From an uncultured Eubacteriales bacterium (GTDB taxonomy: Bacteria; Bacillota; Clostridia; Oscillospirales; Acutalibacteraceae): a stretch of 64,000 bases of DNA. The position numbers and the translations under genes were made by a program. The DNA lies in NCBI GenBank assembly GCA_900316385.1, contig ONCP01000001.1:153431-217430 (forward strand), read 5' to 3'. Below are positions 21,778 to 31,741 of the stretch, one piece after another (positions within the stretch are counted from its first letter, which is position 1; each line of letters starts with the position of its first letter). The notes below the pieces were generated by a model. It was not told the origin of the DNA and ran no database searches. It saw nothing but the letters and a program-made list of their open reading frames with translations.

Positions 21778-23433
21778 ATGAGATCAGATTTAATGAAAAC
21801 AGGCGCGACGCGCGCTCCTCAGCGTTCGCTGCTTAAGGCTATGGGTCTTACCAACGAGGAGATCAAGCGTCCCTTTATCGCGGTCGTAAACTCCAAGTCG
21901 GATTATATTCCCGGTCACAAGCACCTCAACGATATTTCCGCGAAGGTTATGGAAGGTATCCGCAACGCGGGCGGCGTTCCCTTTGAGTTTAATACCATCG
22001 GTGTTTGCGACGGTCTCGCAATGAACCACAAGGGTATGAAATACAGCCTCTGCTCGCGCGAGCTTATCGCCGACTCTATCGAGGTTATGCTCACGGCTCA
22101 TCCGCTCGACGCGGTAGTTTTCATCCCCAACTGCGACAAGATCGTTCCCGGTATGCTGCTCGCGGCCTGCCGTCTTAACCTTCCCGCTATATTTGTTTCG
22201 GGCGGTCCCATGCTCCCCGGTGAGTACAACGGCGAGAAATACGGACTTTCCGAGATGTTTGAATACGTAGGCGCTCACGCCGCGGGCAAGATCACGGACG
22301 AAGAGCTTGAGGCTTATGAGGATCATGCTTGCCCCACCTGCGGCTCCTGCTCGGGTATGTATACAGCTAACTCAATGAACTGTCTCACAGAGGCTATCGG
22401 TATGGGACTTCCCGGAAACGGAACCCGTCCCGCGATCTCGGGCGCCAGACGCGCGCTCGCCGAGGAAGCGGGCGAGAGGATAATGGAGCTTCTCAAGCAG
22501 GATATCCGTCCCAGAGATATCATCAACGAAAAGAGCTTTGAGAACGCTCTGCGCTGTGAGATGGCGCTCGGCTGCTCCAGCAATACCGTTCTCCACCTTC
22601 TTGCTATCGCGTATGAGGCGGATGTTCACGTTGATATCGACGTGATCGATAAAATCAGCAAGACTACTCCCCAGATCTGTAAGCTCAATCCCGCCGGAAA
22701 AATATTTATCACCGACCTTAACGAAAAAGGCGGTATCCCCGCTGTTATGAAGGAGCTCTCCAAAAAGGGCATCATCAACGAGGATTGTATCACCGTTAAG
22801 GGCACGGTCGGCGAGCGTATCAAGAACGCTCCCGCTCCCGACGGCGAGATAATCCACACCGTTGAGAATCCGCTCAGACAGGACGGCGGTATCGCGATCC
22901 TGTTCGGCAACCTCGCTCCCGACGGCGCTGTTGTAAAGCAGGGCGCCGTTGCTCCCAATATGATGAAGAACACAGGCCCTGCCCGTGTATTTGACAGCGA
23001 GGAGGACGCCTGCGACGCGATCTACGGCGGAAAAATCAACCCCGGCGACGTTGTTGTTATCCGTTATGAGGGTCCCAAGGGCGGTCCCGGAATGAGAGAA
23101 ATGCTTGCTCCGACCTCCGCGCTTGTCGGAATGGGACTTGATAGCTCCGTTTCGCTCATCACCGACGGACGCTTCAGCGGCGCGACAAAGGGCGCGGCTG
23201 TCGGCCATGTAAGCCCCGAGGCGGCTTCTCACGGTCCTATCGGTATCATCGAGGAGGGCGACACCGTAACGGTTGACATCACGGGACGCGCTCTTACTCT
23301 CCATATCAGCGACGAGGAAATGGCTAAGAGACTTGAAAGCTTCACTCCTAAGACTAAGGAGCTTTCGGGTTACCTCAAGCGCTACGCGAAGCTCGTCACC
23401 TCGGGCTCCACAGGCGCGGTATTTGAAAAATAA
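21778..23433 (+). CDS. ilvD: Dihydroxy-acid dehydratase
   Basis: 551 residues, standard length. Catalyses dehydration of 2,3-dihydroxy-isovalerate and 2,3-dihydroxy-3-methylvalerate to the 2-keto acids, the third common step of valine and isoleucine synthesis; also feeds leucine and pantothenate. The iron-sulfur ligands are visible in [11 protein letters not shown] and [18 protein letters not shown], and the C-terminal substrate region in [23 protein letters not shown] at 21778 is chosen because AAAGGGG lies 8 nt upstream; an earlier in-frame codon overlaps that site. No other ilv genes are nearby. Confidence 0.95.
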   Translation: MRSDLMKTGATRAPQRSLLKAMGLTNEEIKRPFIAVVNSKSDYIPGHKHLNDISAKVMEGIRNAGGVPFEFNTIGVCDGLAMNHKGMKYSLCSRELIADSIEVMLTAHPLDAVVFIPNCDKIVPGMLLAACRLNLPAIFVSGGPMLPGEYNGEKYGLSEMFEYVGAHAAGKITDEELEAYEDHACPTCGSCSGMYTANSMNCLTEAIGMGLPGNGTRPAISGARRALAEEAGERIMELLKQDIRPRDIINEKSFENALRCEMALGCSSNTVLHLLAIAYEADVHVDIDVIDKISKTTPQICKLNPAGKIFITDLNEKGGIPAVMKELSKKGIINEDCITVKGTVGERIKNAPAPDGEIIHTVENPLRQDGGIAILFGNLAPDGAVVKQGAVAPNMMKNTGPARVFDSEEDACDAIYGGKINPGDVVVIRYEGPKGGPGMREMLAPTSALVGMGLDSSVSLITDGRFSGATKGAAVGHVSPEAASHGPIGIIEEGDTVTVDITGRALTLHISDEEMAKRLESFTPKTKELSGYLKRYAKLVTSGSTGAVFEK

Positions 23434-23449
23434 CAAAGCTTTGAATCAA

Positions 23450-23477
23450 AAAAGGACTGCTTCGGCAGTCCTTTTCG
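23450..23477. terminator. Bidirectional terminator
   Basis: AAAGGACTGC-TTCG-GCAGTCCTTT (23451-23474) with T tract, between convergent ilvD and the HAD gene. Confidence 0.85.
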
Positions 23478-23482
23478 TTTTT

Positions 23483-24052
23483 TTATTTGGCTTTTCTGAA
23501 AACCCATTCGGATATTTTCTCGCCCTTGACCATATAGGCCTTGTTTGCCATTTTTGCCAGAGGGTCGTCGTTGTGGCTGTCGGAGTAAAATTCTTCGATC
23601 TCGCCGCCGTATTTTTCCTTGAAAAGCCTGACCTTTTCGTCGCCGTGACAGTTTTCGCCTGTGTAGAGCCCTGTTTTTACGTCGACGCGCGAGGCGATTA
23701 GGTTTTTTATTCCGAGCTCGTCGCATATCGGGCGCAAAAGAAAGTACGGTGACGCCGAAATAACCAGATCGTCGTCGCGGTGCTGTTCAATATAAAACCT
23801 TTTGATGTTCCTCTTGTGAGTTTTCCAGAAGTCGGGGACGTCACGTTCGGAGTCGATCTTTCTCAGGAAACGGTACATTTTTTCCTTCATCATCGTTTTG
23901 GTGCCGCGGTTCAGCACATAATACTTGACGGCTCCCTTTACAAGCGGGAACATCAGCGGAAAAATTGCGGGATGTCTTTTCAGACAGAAAAGATAGAAGT
24001 GCATCGTCGAATCGCCGTCGTAAATCGTTTTGTCAAAATCGTAAACATTCAT
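23483..24052 (-). CDS. HAD-superfamily phosphatase (subfamily IB)
   Basis: 189 residues. The N-terminal DFDKTIYDGDST carries the DxDxT nucleophile motif; VISASPYFLL supplies the conserved serine of motif II; and the motif IV acidic pair is in FYSDSHNDDPLAKMANKAYM. The helical cap between about residues 20 and 85 and the overall length match HAD-IB enzymes (SerB-like and related phosphatases). The physiological substrate is not readable. It is transcribed alone, leftward, convergent with ilvD. Confidence 0.82.
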   Translation of the reverse strand: MNVYDFDKTIYDGDSTMHFYLFCLKRHPAIFPLMFPLVKGAVKYYVLNRGTKTMMKEKMYRFLRKIDSERDVPDFWKTHKRNIKRFYIEQHRDDDLVISASPYFLLRPICDELGIKNLIASRVDVKTGLYTGENCHGDEKVRLFKEKYGGEIEEFYSDSHNDDPLAKMANKAYMVKGEKISEWVFRKAK

Positions 24053-24146
24053 ATAATCTCAACCTGTTTTTTCGTTTTTCGGCTATTATTATACTGTATA
24101 AAGGCGGATTTTTCAATATAAACGTACATTTTCATCGTTTTAGCTC

Positions 24147-24175
24147 TTGTCGAGAGGGCTGTTTTGCTGTATAAT
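24147..24175 (+). promoter_or_regulatory. Promoter of the DUF5685-DnaJ operon
   Basis: TTGTCG (24147-24152) and TATAAT (24170-24175), 17-bp spacer, 35 bp before the GTG start. Confidence 0.65.
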
Positions 24176-24210
24176 TACTATGAGTATATATGTGTTAGAG
24201 GAGAGAGGCT

Positions 24211-25068
24211 GTGTTCGGCTACGTCAAAATCCGAAAAAGCGAATTGCTTGTGCGCGAGTACGAGGCTTACAAAAGCGCCTACTGCGGTCTTTGCAGGCAG
24301 CTCGGCAAAGATTATTCGGTGCTCACGCGGTTAATACTAAGCTACGACTGCACCTTTTACGCGATCTTTCTGATGTCGCTGAGGCGTTCCTGCCCGGGCT
24401 TTGAGAGAAAGCGCTGTCGGTTCAATCCTCTGAAAAAATGCTCCTTCTGTCAGTGCCGCGACGACGCCATGAGAAAGGCGGCGGCGCTCAGCGTGATACT
24501 TGCGTATCACAAGCTAGATGACAATATCCGCGACGGCTCGTTCTTCAAGCGGGTCGGGCTGAAGATCGTCAGACCGTTTTTCTCCCGACAGCTCAAAAAG
24601 GCGCGCAAACGTTATCCCGAGCTGTGCGATATCGCCGAAAGGATGATGAAGGCTCAGGCTGTCGCCGAGGAAACGGACGGCTGCGGGCTCGATATGGCTG
24701 CCGACCCGACCGCCGCTATGCTCTCGGACGTTCTCGCGCTTGAGGCGAAAAATGAGACCGAAAGCCGTATTTACCGACAAATAGGCTACGGACTCGGGCG
24801 GTTTATTTACCTTATCGACGCCGCAGACGATTATTGCGACGATATTAAGTCGGGAAATTTCAACCCGTTTGAAACGACGCGGGAAAACAAAATTGAAGTT
24901 ATGAACAATAATCTCTCCCAAGCTCTCGCGAGTGTTTTTGACGCGTACAATCTTTTGGAGCTTGTGGATTTCAAGGGGATTATAGACAATATTATTTTAC
25001 TCGGTCTGCCTTCCGTTCAGGCTGAGATCATTGAAAAAGTGAAGGTGAAATATGAAGGATCCGTATGA
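24211..25068 (+). CDS. DUF5685 family protein
   Basis: 285 residues, mostly helical. N-terminal cysteines (YCGLC at 24-28, then CPGFERKRC and CSFCQC at 61-82) suggest a metal or iron-sulfur site. Two aspartate-rich motifs, HKLDDNIRD (100-108) and [11 protein letters not shown] (201-211), are placed about 100 residues apart in helices, reminiscent of helical isoprenoid synthases, though no such activity is known to me for this family. The GTG start follows GAGGAGAGAG. It overlaps the DnaJ-domain gene by 17 bp, implying a joint function. Role unknown. Confidence 0.7.
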   Translation: MFGYVKIRKSELLVREYEAYKSAYCGLCRQLGKDYSVLTRLILSYDCTFYAIFLMSLRRSCPGFERKRCRFNPLKKCSFCQCRDDAMRKAAALSVILAYHKLDDNIRDGSFFKRVGLKIVRPFFSRQLKKARKRYPELCDIAERMMKAQAVAEETDGCGLDMAADPTAAMLSDVLALEAKNETESRIYRQIGYGLGRFIYLIDAADDYCDDIKSGNFNPFETTRENKIEVMNNNLSQALASVFDAYNLLELVDFKGIIDNIILLGLPSVQAEIIEKVKVKYEGSV

Positions 25069-25645
25069 AGTACTCGGTGTGAGCCGAAACGCGAGCGAAA
25101 GCGAGATCAAATCCGCTTACCGTGAGCTCGCCAAGAAATATCACCCCGACAACTACACCGACAGTCCTCTTGCCGATCTGGCGGAGGAAAAGATGAAGGA
25201 GGTCAACGAGGCCTACGACTTCATTATGCAGGAGAAGAAGAACGGCGGCTCCTCGGTAGGCGGCGGTGCGTACAACAACGCCTATAACGCTTCCTCTCAG
25301 TACGCTAACGTGAGGATGATGATTCAGCAGAACCGTCTTGACGAGGCAGAGCAGATACTCGATTCCGTAACGGGCGACCACTCCGCCGAGTGGTACTTCC
25401 TCAGAGGAATGTGTTATTACAGACGCGGCTGGGCTCAGCAGGCTGTACAGCATTTTCAGCGCGCGTGCACGATGGAGCCGAACAATATGGAGTATCGTCA
25501 GGCGCTCAACAATATGTCGCGTCAGCAGAGCTACGGCTTCGGCGGCTATAACACAACAGGTATGAACCAGCAGAGCCAGTGCGGAGTTTGCGACGTCTGC
25601 GCGGGACTTATGTGTATGGACTGCCTGTGCAGAGGTTGCTGCTGA
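25052..25645 (+). CDS. J-domain protein with TPR-like region and cysteine-rich tail
   Basis: 197 residues. Residues 3-62 form a J domain ([20 protein letters not shown], with the HPD tripeptide in KKYHPDN). After a Gly/Asn/Ala linker, residues about 85-155 look like two TPR-type helices ([33 protein letters not shown]). The C terminus is cysteine-rich: CGVCDVC, then [12 protein letters not shown] domain recruits DnaK to clients; the cysteine tail may bind metal. It is not the classical DnaJ. The overlap with the upstream DUF5685 gene and with the downstream membrane protein gene argues for a dedicated complex. Confidence 0.8.
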   Translation: MKDPYEVLGVSRNASESEIKSAYRELAKKYHPDNYTDSPLADLAEEKMKEVNEAYDFIMQEKKNGGSSVGGGAYNNAYNASSQYANVRMMIQQNRLDEAEQILDSVTGDHSAEWYFLRGMCYYRRGWAQQAVQHFQRACTMEPNNMEYRQALNNMSRQQSYGFGGYNTTGMNQQSQCGVCDVCAGLMCMDCLCRGCC

Positions 25646-26178
25646 TGAAAAAGGATAGCTTCAGGATCGCTTTCTGCGGCTTGATCAGCGCTCTGTCGCT
25701 TGTGTTTATGCTGATGACCTCGCTGATCCCCGTAGGGACCTACACGTTTCCCGTTATTGCGGGAGTGCTGCTTGTAGCGGTGGTGATCGAATTCGGATGG
25801 AAATGGGCTTTCGGCGCCTTTGCCGCTGTTTCGCTGTTGTCGTTGTTTCTGGCGGGAGACAAGGAGGCGGTTGTCTATTTTATCGCGTTTTTCGGTTTTT
25901 ACCCGATCATCAAGAGCTGTATCGAACGGCTCAAGTCGCGCGCGGTCCAGTATTTGATCAAGTACGCGGTATTCAACGTATGTATAATCGCGGCGTTCTT
26001 TGTCTGTAAGCTTGTTTTAATGATCCCTGACGAGGAGTTCACCATCGGAGGTTTTTATATTCCGTGGGCGTTTCTGATCGCGGGCGAGGTTTTCTTCCCT
26101 CTTTACGATATGTGCGTGACTGTTATTGTCACAAATTACATACTCAGAGTAAGAAACAAGCTGTTTAAAATAAAGTAA
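25645..26178 (+). CDS. Polytopic membrane protein, ECF S-component-like
   Basis: 177 residues with five or six membrane segments, beginning FRIAFCGLISALSLVFMLMT, then YTFPVIAGVLLVAVVIEFGW and WAFGAFAAVSLLSLFLAG. The short polar start followed by F-C-G-L/A-L-x-x-A-L resembles the N terminus of ECF-transporter substrate-binding (S) components, but no energising module lies nearby and the specificity is unclear. ATG at 25645 overlaps the DnaJ-like stop (TGATG). It is the third gene of the DUF5685 operon. Confidence 0.6.
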   Translation: MKKDSFRIAFCGLISALSLVFMLMTSLIPVGTYTFPVIAGVLLVAVVIEFGWKWAFGAFAAVSLLSLFLAGDKEAVVYFIAFFGFYPIIKSCIERLKSRAVQYLIKYAVFNVCIIAAFFVCKLVLMIPDEEFTIGGFYIPWAFLIAGEVFFPLYDMCVTVIVTNYILRVRNKLFKIK

Positions 26179-26210
26179 GAAAAATTGAAGTTTTGAAATA
26201 GGTAATGGAT

Positions 26211-28502
26211 ATGAAGTTAATTAAAAAGCTGACCGTAGCGCTGACTGTGATTGCCGTTATTCTCACGGCGGCCGCCTTGAGCGCGTCTGCCGCGGAGAAC
26301 TATCCGTCCGCTTACATAAATACGTCCGAGGTCAATATAAGGAGCGGCGCGGGCACAAGTCACAGTATCATCGCGAACGTGGGCAAGGGCACAAAGGTAA
26401 CTTTGCTCAACGGCAGACGTTTTAACGCCGATTGGTATCACATCAAGCTTAATTCGGGTCAGAAGGGTTATGTGCACCACGATTATCTGACGATCAACAA
26501 AAACCAGCTCTATATCCCGTCAAAATCATCGGGATACGCGGGCTATACGGTCACATATACTAATTTTGTGAACACTACGGGTTCTACACCAAAATGGACA
26601 AGCTCAAACACCAAGCTCGCCACCGTCAAAAACGGAGTTGTCTCCTGCCATAAGGAGGGCAGTGTGACGATAACCGTCAAGGCGGGCTCGAAAAGCGCGT
26701 CCACCGCGCTTACGATCAAAAAAGCCGAGGTCACAGTTTCCGCGACAAGTCTTGAGCTCTATACCGATGACGACCCCGTTTCGCTGACTTATCACTGCGC
26801 CAAGCCCGTGAATCTCACCAGCTCCGACACAAATGTCGTGACGGTCAGCTCGGGCGGAAAGATCACACCCGTAGCGGCGGGAAGCGCTAAGATCACGGTC
26901 AAGAGCAAATCCGATTCCGCGACCTGTTCCGTTACGGTCAAGAAGCGCGTGATCAACCTCAGCGTAACCAAAACGACGCTTTATGCCGACTGTTACGCTG
27001 TCATCACGCCATCGGGCGGCAAGTACGCGTACAGCTACAAGAGCAGCGATACGGGCGTGTTGACTGTTGATAAAAACGGCTGGGTCAAGGGAGTTTCGGC
27101 AGGAAAGGCGAAGGTCACGGTAACAAGCGGAAGCCTGACAAAGACCAAAACCTTTACCGTCAAGGCAAATTCGGGTCTGAGCATAACCAAGGATTCCGCG
27201 ACGATTTACGCCGGGGTCACGCTCTATCTCAAGGCCTCGGACAGCGTAACGTGGAAGTCGAGCGACACCTCGATCGCGAAGGTCGATGAAGGCTTTGTAC
27301 ACGGTGTAAAAAAAGGAAAGGTGATCATCACCGCCTCAAATTCCTCGGGCGCGCGCGACTGCGTGATCACGGTCAAATCGGCCGAGCCCGTCAGGTTTGT
27401 ATATACCTCTCAAAATTCTGTTCTGCTCGGCAAAAAAGCAAAGCTTTACGCGATCACCGACACAAAGCGTCAGGCGGTCAAGTTCAAGCTGACCGACAAG
27501 AGCGGCAACGTGACATGGGTCAAGAACGCGACAAAAAAAGCAAAGGATTCGCGTTATTTCTGGACTGCCGAGACTACGATGACAAAGGCGGGAGCCTACA
27601 CCATCGAGGCGTACTCGCGTTCGAGCTCGGGCGCAAAATTCTGCACCTCTAACGGCGGCAAATCAACTTTCTTCGTCAGCAGTACCTCTGACAGGCTCAC
27701 CACGACCTACGGCGAGAGGCGCGCCACCACAGCGCTGATCAGGGATATCGCAACGTTTGAGGGCTTTCTTCCCAAGGTCACGCCCGACGAGCTCGTCGCG
27801 GACACGCCGACCGTCGGTTACGGCAGAGTTGTTTTTGAGGGCACGACCTTTTATAACTCTATGACGCAGGACGAGGCTTTCGCGTATCTCGTAAAAACCG
27901 TCAACGATTCAGGCTTTACCGCGAGAACGAACAAGCTTCTTCACGACAATAATATCAAGTACAACCAGCCTCAGTTCGACGCGCTTGTGTGCTTTGCCTA
28001 CAACCTCGGCGCATACGCGCTTGAGAGCGACGATGAGATCATCGGGATCCTCAACAACACCTACGGCAAGGCTTCGAACAAGCTCAAGGGCTACATAAAC
28101 GGCGAGGGCGTCGCGCTCAGGGAAAAGCCCGACACAGGCTCGACAAACCTTAAGTCGCTTTCGGCTTACACGACCGTGACTCTCGTTTCGACCAAGGTTT
28201 ACAACAACTGCTGGTTCAACGTAAAGGTCGGGAACAAGGAGGGCTACGTAAAGAAGGGGTACGTTACACGACGCACTACCTCAACCTCCATACGCGACCT
28301 TCGCAATATCAATTACTCTAAATTCCGCGACTGGATGCTGGCGCGGCACCACGCGAGCGGAAGCTGCTATTGGGGACTTCTCTACCGCAGGATCGACGAG
28401 GTCGAGATGTTTATGTTCAACGATTACGAGATCGACGGCAGCGAGAACAAATACAATATGCGCTATTACTGTCCCAAAAGCCCGGGTTTCGGAATAGGAT
28501 AG
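26211..28502 (+). CDS. Secreted SH3b / Big_2 repeat / lysozyme-like (GH24) protein
   Basis: 763 residues. Signal peptide ends near ASA-AEN. An SH3b domain (about 30-100: INTSEVNIRSGAGTSHSIIA) is followed by several Big_2-type Ig-like repeats (about 105-390), visible in recurring SSDT-x-V-x-x-V and GSAKITVKS/GKAKVTVTS words. From about 505 comes a phage-lysozyme-like GH24 domain: ATFEGFLPKV, DTPTVGYGR and FDALVCFAYNLGAYAL. At about 620-690 a second SH3b domain (EGVALREKPDTGSTNLKSLS) interrupts it, and the GH24 end WGLLYRRIDEVEMF follows near 720. Predicted to bind and cut cell wall. ATG at 26211 is preferred over 26205 because of ribosome-site spacing. Confidence 0.8.
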   Translation: MKLIKKLTVALTVIAVILTAAALSASAAENYPSAYINTSEVNIRSGAGTSHSIIANVGKGTKVTLLNGRRFNADWYHIKLNSGQKGYVHHDYLTINKNQLYIPSKSSGYAGYTVTYTNFVNTTGSTPKWTSSNTKLATVKNGVVSCHKEGSVTITVKAGSKSASTALTIKKAEVTVSATSLELYTDDDPVSLTYHCAKPVNLTSSDTNVVTVSSGGKITPVAAGSAKITVKSKSDSATCSVTVKKRVINLSVTKTTLYADCYAVITPSGGKYAYSYKSSDTGVLTVDKNGWVKGVSAGKAKVTVTSGSLTKTKTFTVKANSGLSITKDSATIYAGVTLYLKASDSVTWKSSDTSIAKVDEGFVHGVKKGKVIITASNSSGARDCVITVKSAEPVRFVYTSQNSVLLGKKAKLYAITDTKRQAVKFKLTDKSGNVTWVKNATKKAKDSRYFWTAETTMTKAGAYTIEAYSRSSSGAKFCTSNGGKSTFFVSSTSDRLTTTYGERRATTALIRDIATFEGFLPKVTPDELVADTPTVGYGRVVFEGTTFYNSMTQDEAFAYLVKTVNDSGFTARTNKLLHDNNIKYNQPQFDALVCFAYNLGAYALESDDEIIGILNNTYGKASNKLKGYINGEGVALREKPDTGSTNLKSLSAYTTVTLVSTKVYNNCWFNVKVGNKEGYVKKGYVTRRTTSTSIRDLRNINYSKFRDWMLARHHASGSCYWGLLYRRIDEVEMFMFNDYEIDGSENKYNMRYYCPKSPGFGIG

Positions 28503-28562
28503 TATAAATTGAATAAGTCCCGCATATTTTTCAGTAGGACAAGTTACCGAAAGAGGGATTAT

Positions 28563-29228
28563 ATGCAGGGCTTAGTGTTTACATACAGAAAGAAAAGGAC
28601 GCGCCGAAGCGAAAAGCTCCGCGAAAAAGCGCCCGAAATAAAAAAAGCGCTGGCAAAATGGGGCGCCGTGATGTTTTTCTCGGCGGCGCTGGCGGGCGGA
28701 CTGCTGTGCGGCTGTCTTACGGCAGGCGGACTAAAGCCCGACACGTTGAAAAATCTTGATTTTTTCTTTACCACAAATTTGCCTGACAGATTATCGGGCG
28801 GAGCGCTGAACGCTTTTACCGCGAGCTTCGGCTCGGGCTTTCTGTTCCTTTTGTCCGCGTTTCTGCTCGGGCTCAGCCTCTGGGGAGCGGCGGCAATGCC
28901 GTTCGTCGCATTCTTCAAGGGCTACGGCGTCGGAGTGAGCGCGGGATATCTCCTTATGACCTATGGTCTAAAGGGTTTGGTTTTTTATCTTACGGCCCTG
29001 CTTCCGGGTATCGTTGTGTTCAGCATGGCGCTGATCTACGAGCTTGGCTCGGCTTATCATATGTACCGAAAAATACTCAAATCGCTTTTCTCAAAGGCGT
29101 GCGGCTCGTTCTTTAAGGACGCGCTGCGTGAGTATTCGAGGCGTTCTTTGCGGTATCTGGCGGCTTCGCTTGCCGCGGCGCTGATCGATACCGCGCTGTG
29201 GGCTTGTCTCGCGGGATTATTTTTCTGA
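28563..29228 (+). CDS. SpoIIM-like (DUF95/stage II sporulation M) membrane protein
   Basis: 221 residues with about five membrane helices: WGAVMFFSAALAGGLLCGCL, GSGFLFLLSAFLLGLSLWGA, then FKGYGVGVSAGYLLMTYGLK, FYLTALLPGIVVFSMALIYE and a C-terminal helix. The F-x-K-G-x-x-V/G-x-x-x-G-Y-L pattern is characteristic of the SpoIIM family. SpoIIM joins SpoIID and SpoIIP to dissolve septal peptidoglycan in engulfment; related proteins occur outside sporulation. No spoIID or spoIIP is in the window. ATG at 28563 follows GAGGG; an in-frame TTG at 28509 lacks a clear ribosome site. Confidence 0.7.
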   Translation: MQGLVFTYRKKRTRRSEKLREKAPEIKKALAKWGAVMFFSAALAGGLLCGCLTAGGLKPDTLKNLDFFFTTNLPDRLSGGALNAFTASFGSGFLFLLSAFLLGLSLWGAAAMPFVAFFKGYGVGVSAGYLLMTYGLKGLVFYLTALLPGIVVFSMALIYELGSAYHMYRKILKSLFSKACGSFFKDALREYSRRSLRYLAASLAAALIDTALWACLAGLFF

Positions 29229-29244
29229 AAATGAGGGATTGGAT

Positions 29245-30156
29245 TTGGAAAAAACAAAACTGGGTTTCGTCCGGTTTTTTAACGGGTATTTCAAAAGCTT
29301 TCACAAGCTGCTTGCGGTAAATTTACTGTTTTCTCTGCCGTCGGCGGCGATCATCACGCTTGTGATCCTGATAAACACGCTTTCGGGTCTGAACAACGGA
29401 TTTATCGCGTTTTTACCGATAATTCTCTGTTTTCCTTTTTTGCCCGGAGTAGTTGTCGTAACGCGTAATCTTGCCAGAGGAGACGAGAGCGTTCCCGTTT
29501 TGTCGCTGTTCTTCTCGGCGCTCAGGGAAAACTTTCTTCGGTTTTTCGTGCACGGCGTTGTATTTTATCTGGCTTATTTCTTCTGTTACTCGTCGATAGC
29601 GCTTTACTGGAATCTGGGCGAGAACAACGCGTTTTTCTACATTCCGCTCGGTATTGTTATAATGATCGCGATCGCCGCGCTGTTCACAGCGTACAACGTT
29701 CCGACGATGACCGTTACATTTGACCTTGGAATGGGTACGATCTATAAAAACTCGTTTTTGATGAGCTTTGGTGAGATCAAGAACAATTTCTTCTCCACGG
29801 TCGGTCTCGCGCTGACCTTTCTCGTGATCGCGACGATCTACCTCGCGATCCCCGAGCTGCTGATCAGGAATATCGTGGTTATCTCGATAATCGCGCTGGT
29901 CGTTCCCGCGACGGTGTTCTTTATCATAAATTTCTACTGCTTTAAGGATATGGCTAATATGATCGCGGAAAACGGCGCTGTCTCGGCGGGGATCAAGGCG
30001 GAAAACGAAAAGCAGGAGGAGGAAGAGCCCCTCGATTTTTCCACGCTCGACCTTGACGAAAACAAGGACGACGATGAATACCTGTTCTTTAACGGTAAAA
30101 TGATGAAGCGGAAAACACTGCGCGAAATGGCAAAGCAGCAAGCCGAAAATAAGTAA
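29245..30156 (+). CDS. DUF624 (YesL-like) membrane protein
   Basis: About 303 residues. The beginning (GFVRFFNGYFKSFHKLLAVN) and six or so membrane segments (LLFSLPSAAIITLVILINTL, FLPIILCFPFLPGVVVV and others) fit the YesL/DUF624 family of Firmicutes, often linked to carbohydrate transport but without known activity. The C-terminal 70 residues are cytosolic and acidic (KQEEEEPLDFSTLDLDENKD) before a basic end. TTG at 29245 is favoured since GAGGG lies 7 nt upstream; a TTG at 29239 is too close. It is 16 bp after the SpoIIM-like gene. Confidence 0.65.
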   Translation: MEKTKLGFVRFFNGYFKSFHKLLAVNLLFSLPSAAIITLVILINTLSGLNNGFIAFLPIILCFPFLPGVVVVTRNLARGDESVPVLSLFFSALRENFLRFFVHGVVFYLAYFFCYSSIALYWNLGENNAFFYIPLGIVIMIAIAALFTAYNVPTMTVTFDLGMGTIYKNSFLMSFGEIKNNFFSTVGLALTFLVIATIYLAIPELLIRNIVVISIIALVVPATVFFIINFYCFKDMANMIAENGAVSAGIKAENEKQEEEEPLDFSTLDLDENKDDDEYLFFNGKMMKRKTLREMAKQQAENK

Positions 30157-30169
30157 TAAACGCAAAAGA

Positions 30170-30200
30170 AAGGAGCCGTCATAAGGACGGCTCCTGTTTG
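30170..30200. terminator. Bidirectional terminator
   Basis: AGGAGCCGTC (30171-30180) with GACGGCTCCT (30186-30195), between convergent operons. Confidence 0.8.
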
Positions 30201-30214
30201 TTTGTGTATTTGGA

Positions 30215-31729
30215 TCAATGCTTGATAATGCTCTTGCCTGTCATTTCGGGAGGCTGGGGGAGACCCATGATCTCGAGCATTGTCGGAGCGATGTCGGCGA
30301 GAACGCCGCCTTCTCTGAGCTCGCACTCATGTCCGATCACGCAGAACGGAACGGGATTTGTGGTGTGAGCGGTAAAGGGCTTGCCGTCGTCGTCGATCAT
30401 CTTGTCGGCGTTGCCGTGGTCGGCTGTGATGATAGTCACGCCGCCCATTTTCGCGACAGCCTCGGTGACCTTGCCGACGCACTCGTCAACCGCTTCAACA
30501 GCCTTGACCGCCGCGTCGAACACGCCTGTGTGACCTACCATATCGCAGTTTGCGAAGTTGAGTATGATCATATCGTACTCGCCGCTCTCGATCGCGGGAA
30601 CGAGCTTCGAGGTGACCTCGGGAGCGCTCATCTCGGGCTGGAGGTCGTAGGTAGCTACCGCGGGGGACTTAACGAGGATCCTGTCCTCGCCCTCGTACTG
30701 CTTCTCTACACCGCCGTTGAAGAAGAACGTTACGTGAGCGTACTTCTCGGTCTCGGCGATCCTGAGCTGACGCATATTAAGGCTCGAAATGTACTCGCCG
30801 AGCGTGTTCTCAAGGCTCTGCGGCTTGAACGCAACCTCAACGTTGGGCATAGTCGCGTCGTACTGAGTCATACAAACGTAGGTGAGAGGGAAGAAACCGT
30901 TCTTTCGCTCAAAGCCCTTGAACTCGGGGTCAACGAGCGTTCTGGTGATTTCTCTGGCTCTGTCGGGACGGAAGTTGAAGAAGATAACGCTGTCGTTGGG
31001 CTTGATCGTGTCGCCGCCCTTGACTACGATCGGAACTACGAACTCGTCGGTCACCTCGTTGTCATAGCTGTCCTGAATGCCCTGAACGGGACAATCAGCC
31101 TCAACGCCCTTGCCGTAAACAAGCGCGGAGTACGCTTTTTCAACGCGCTCCCAGCGGTTGTCTCTGTCCATAGCGTAGTAACGGCCCGAGACAGTGGCGA
31201 TCTTTCCGACGCCTATCTCCTTCATCTTTTCGACAGCTTCTGCGACATATTCCTTCGCGGAAGCGGGAGGAACGTCACGACCGTCAAGAAAAGCGTGGAC
31301 GTAAACCTTCTCCAGACCCTTTGACTTAGCAAGCTCAAGTATGCCGTAAAGGTGGGTGAGGTGGCTGTGGACTCCGCCCGGGGACATAAGACCCATCAGG
31401 TGGAGGCTTGTGCCGTTCTTGAGAGCGCTGTCCATCGCATTAACGATCGCCTCGTTTTGACCGAGCTTGCCCTCGTCGATCGTTTTTGTGATCCTTGTGA
31501 GCTCCTGATAAACGATCCTGCCCGCGCCGATGTTGGTGTGACCGACCTCGCTGTTTCCCATCTGACCGTCGGGCAGACCAACGTCCAGACCCGAAGCGCC
31601 GATCTGTGTGAGGGGATTCTCGCTGAAGAGGATGTCAAGGTTCTTGGTTTTGGCGGCGGCGATAGCGTTGCCCTCGGGCGGCGCTATGCCGAAGCCGTCA
31701 AGTATCATAAGTAATAAAGGCTTTTTCAT
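30215..31729 (-). CDS. gpmI: 2,3-bisphosphoglycerate-independent phosphoglycerate mutase
   Basis: 504 residues. It interconverts 3- and 2-phosphoglycerate using two metal ions (usually Mn). The N-terminal metal ligand is in LLMILDGFG (D11), the phosphoserine nucleophile is S60 in [17 protein letters not shown], and the C-terminal metal ligands are in [12 protein letters not shown] and TADHGNAD. It is unrelated to the cofactor-dependent enzyme. It lies 12 bp after tpiA and is the last gene of the pgk-tpiA-gpmI operon. Confidence 0.95.
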   Translation of the reverse strand: MKKPLLLMILDGFGIAPPEGNAIAAAKTKNLDILFSENPLTQIGASGLDVGLPDGQMGNSEVGHTNIGAGRIVYQELTRITKTIDEGKLGQNEAIVNAMDSALKNGTSLHLMGLMSPGGVHSHLTHLYGILELAKSKGLEKVYVHAFLDGRDVPPASAKEYVAEAVEKMKEIGVGKIATVSGRYYAMDRDNRWERVEKAYSALVYGKGVEADCPVQGIQDSYDNEVTDEFVVPIVVKGGDTIKPNDSVIFFNFRPDRAREITRTLVDPEFKGFERKNGFFPLTYVCMTQYDATMPNVEVAFKPQSLENTLGEYISSLNMRQLRIAETEKYAHVTFFFNGGVEKQYEGEDRILVKSPAVATYDLQPEMSAPEVTSKLVPAIESGEYDMIILNFANCDMVGHTGVFDAAVKAVEAVDECVGKVTEAVAKMGGVTIITADHGNADKMIDDDGKPFTAHTTNPVPFCVIGHECELREGGVLADIAPTMLEIMGLPQPPEMTGKSIIKH

Positions 31730-31741
31730 ATAAGGTTCACC

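Noticed and set aside
22372..23436. 354-residue antisense frame in ilvD
   Set aside because: Shadow of ilvD; codon bias of the GC-rich third position of the real gene explains it.
30218..31324. 368-residue plus-strand frame in gpmI
   Set aside because: Antisense to a complete gpmI with all catalytic residues.
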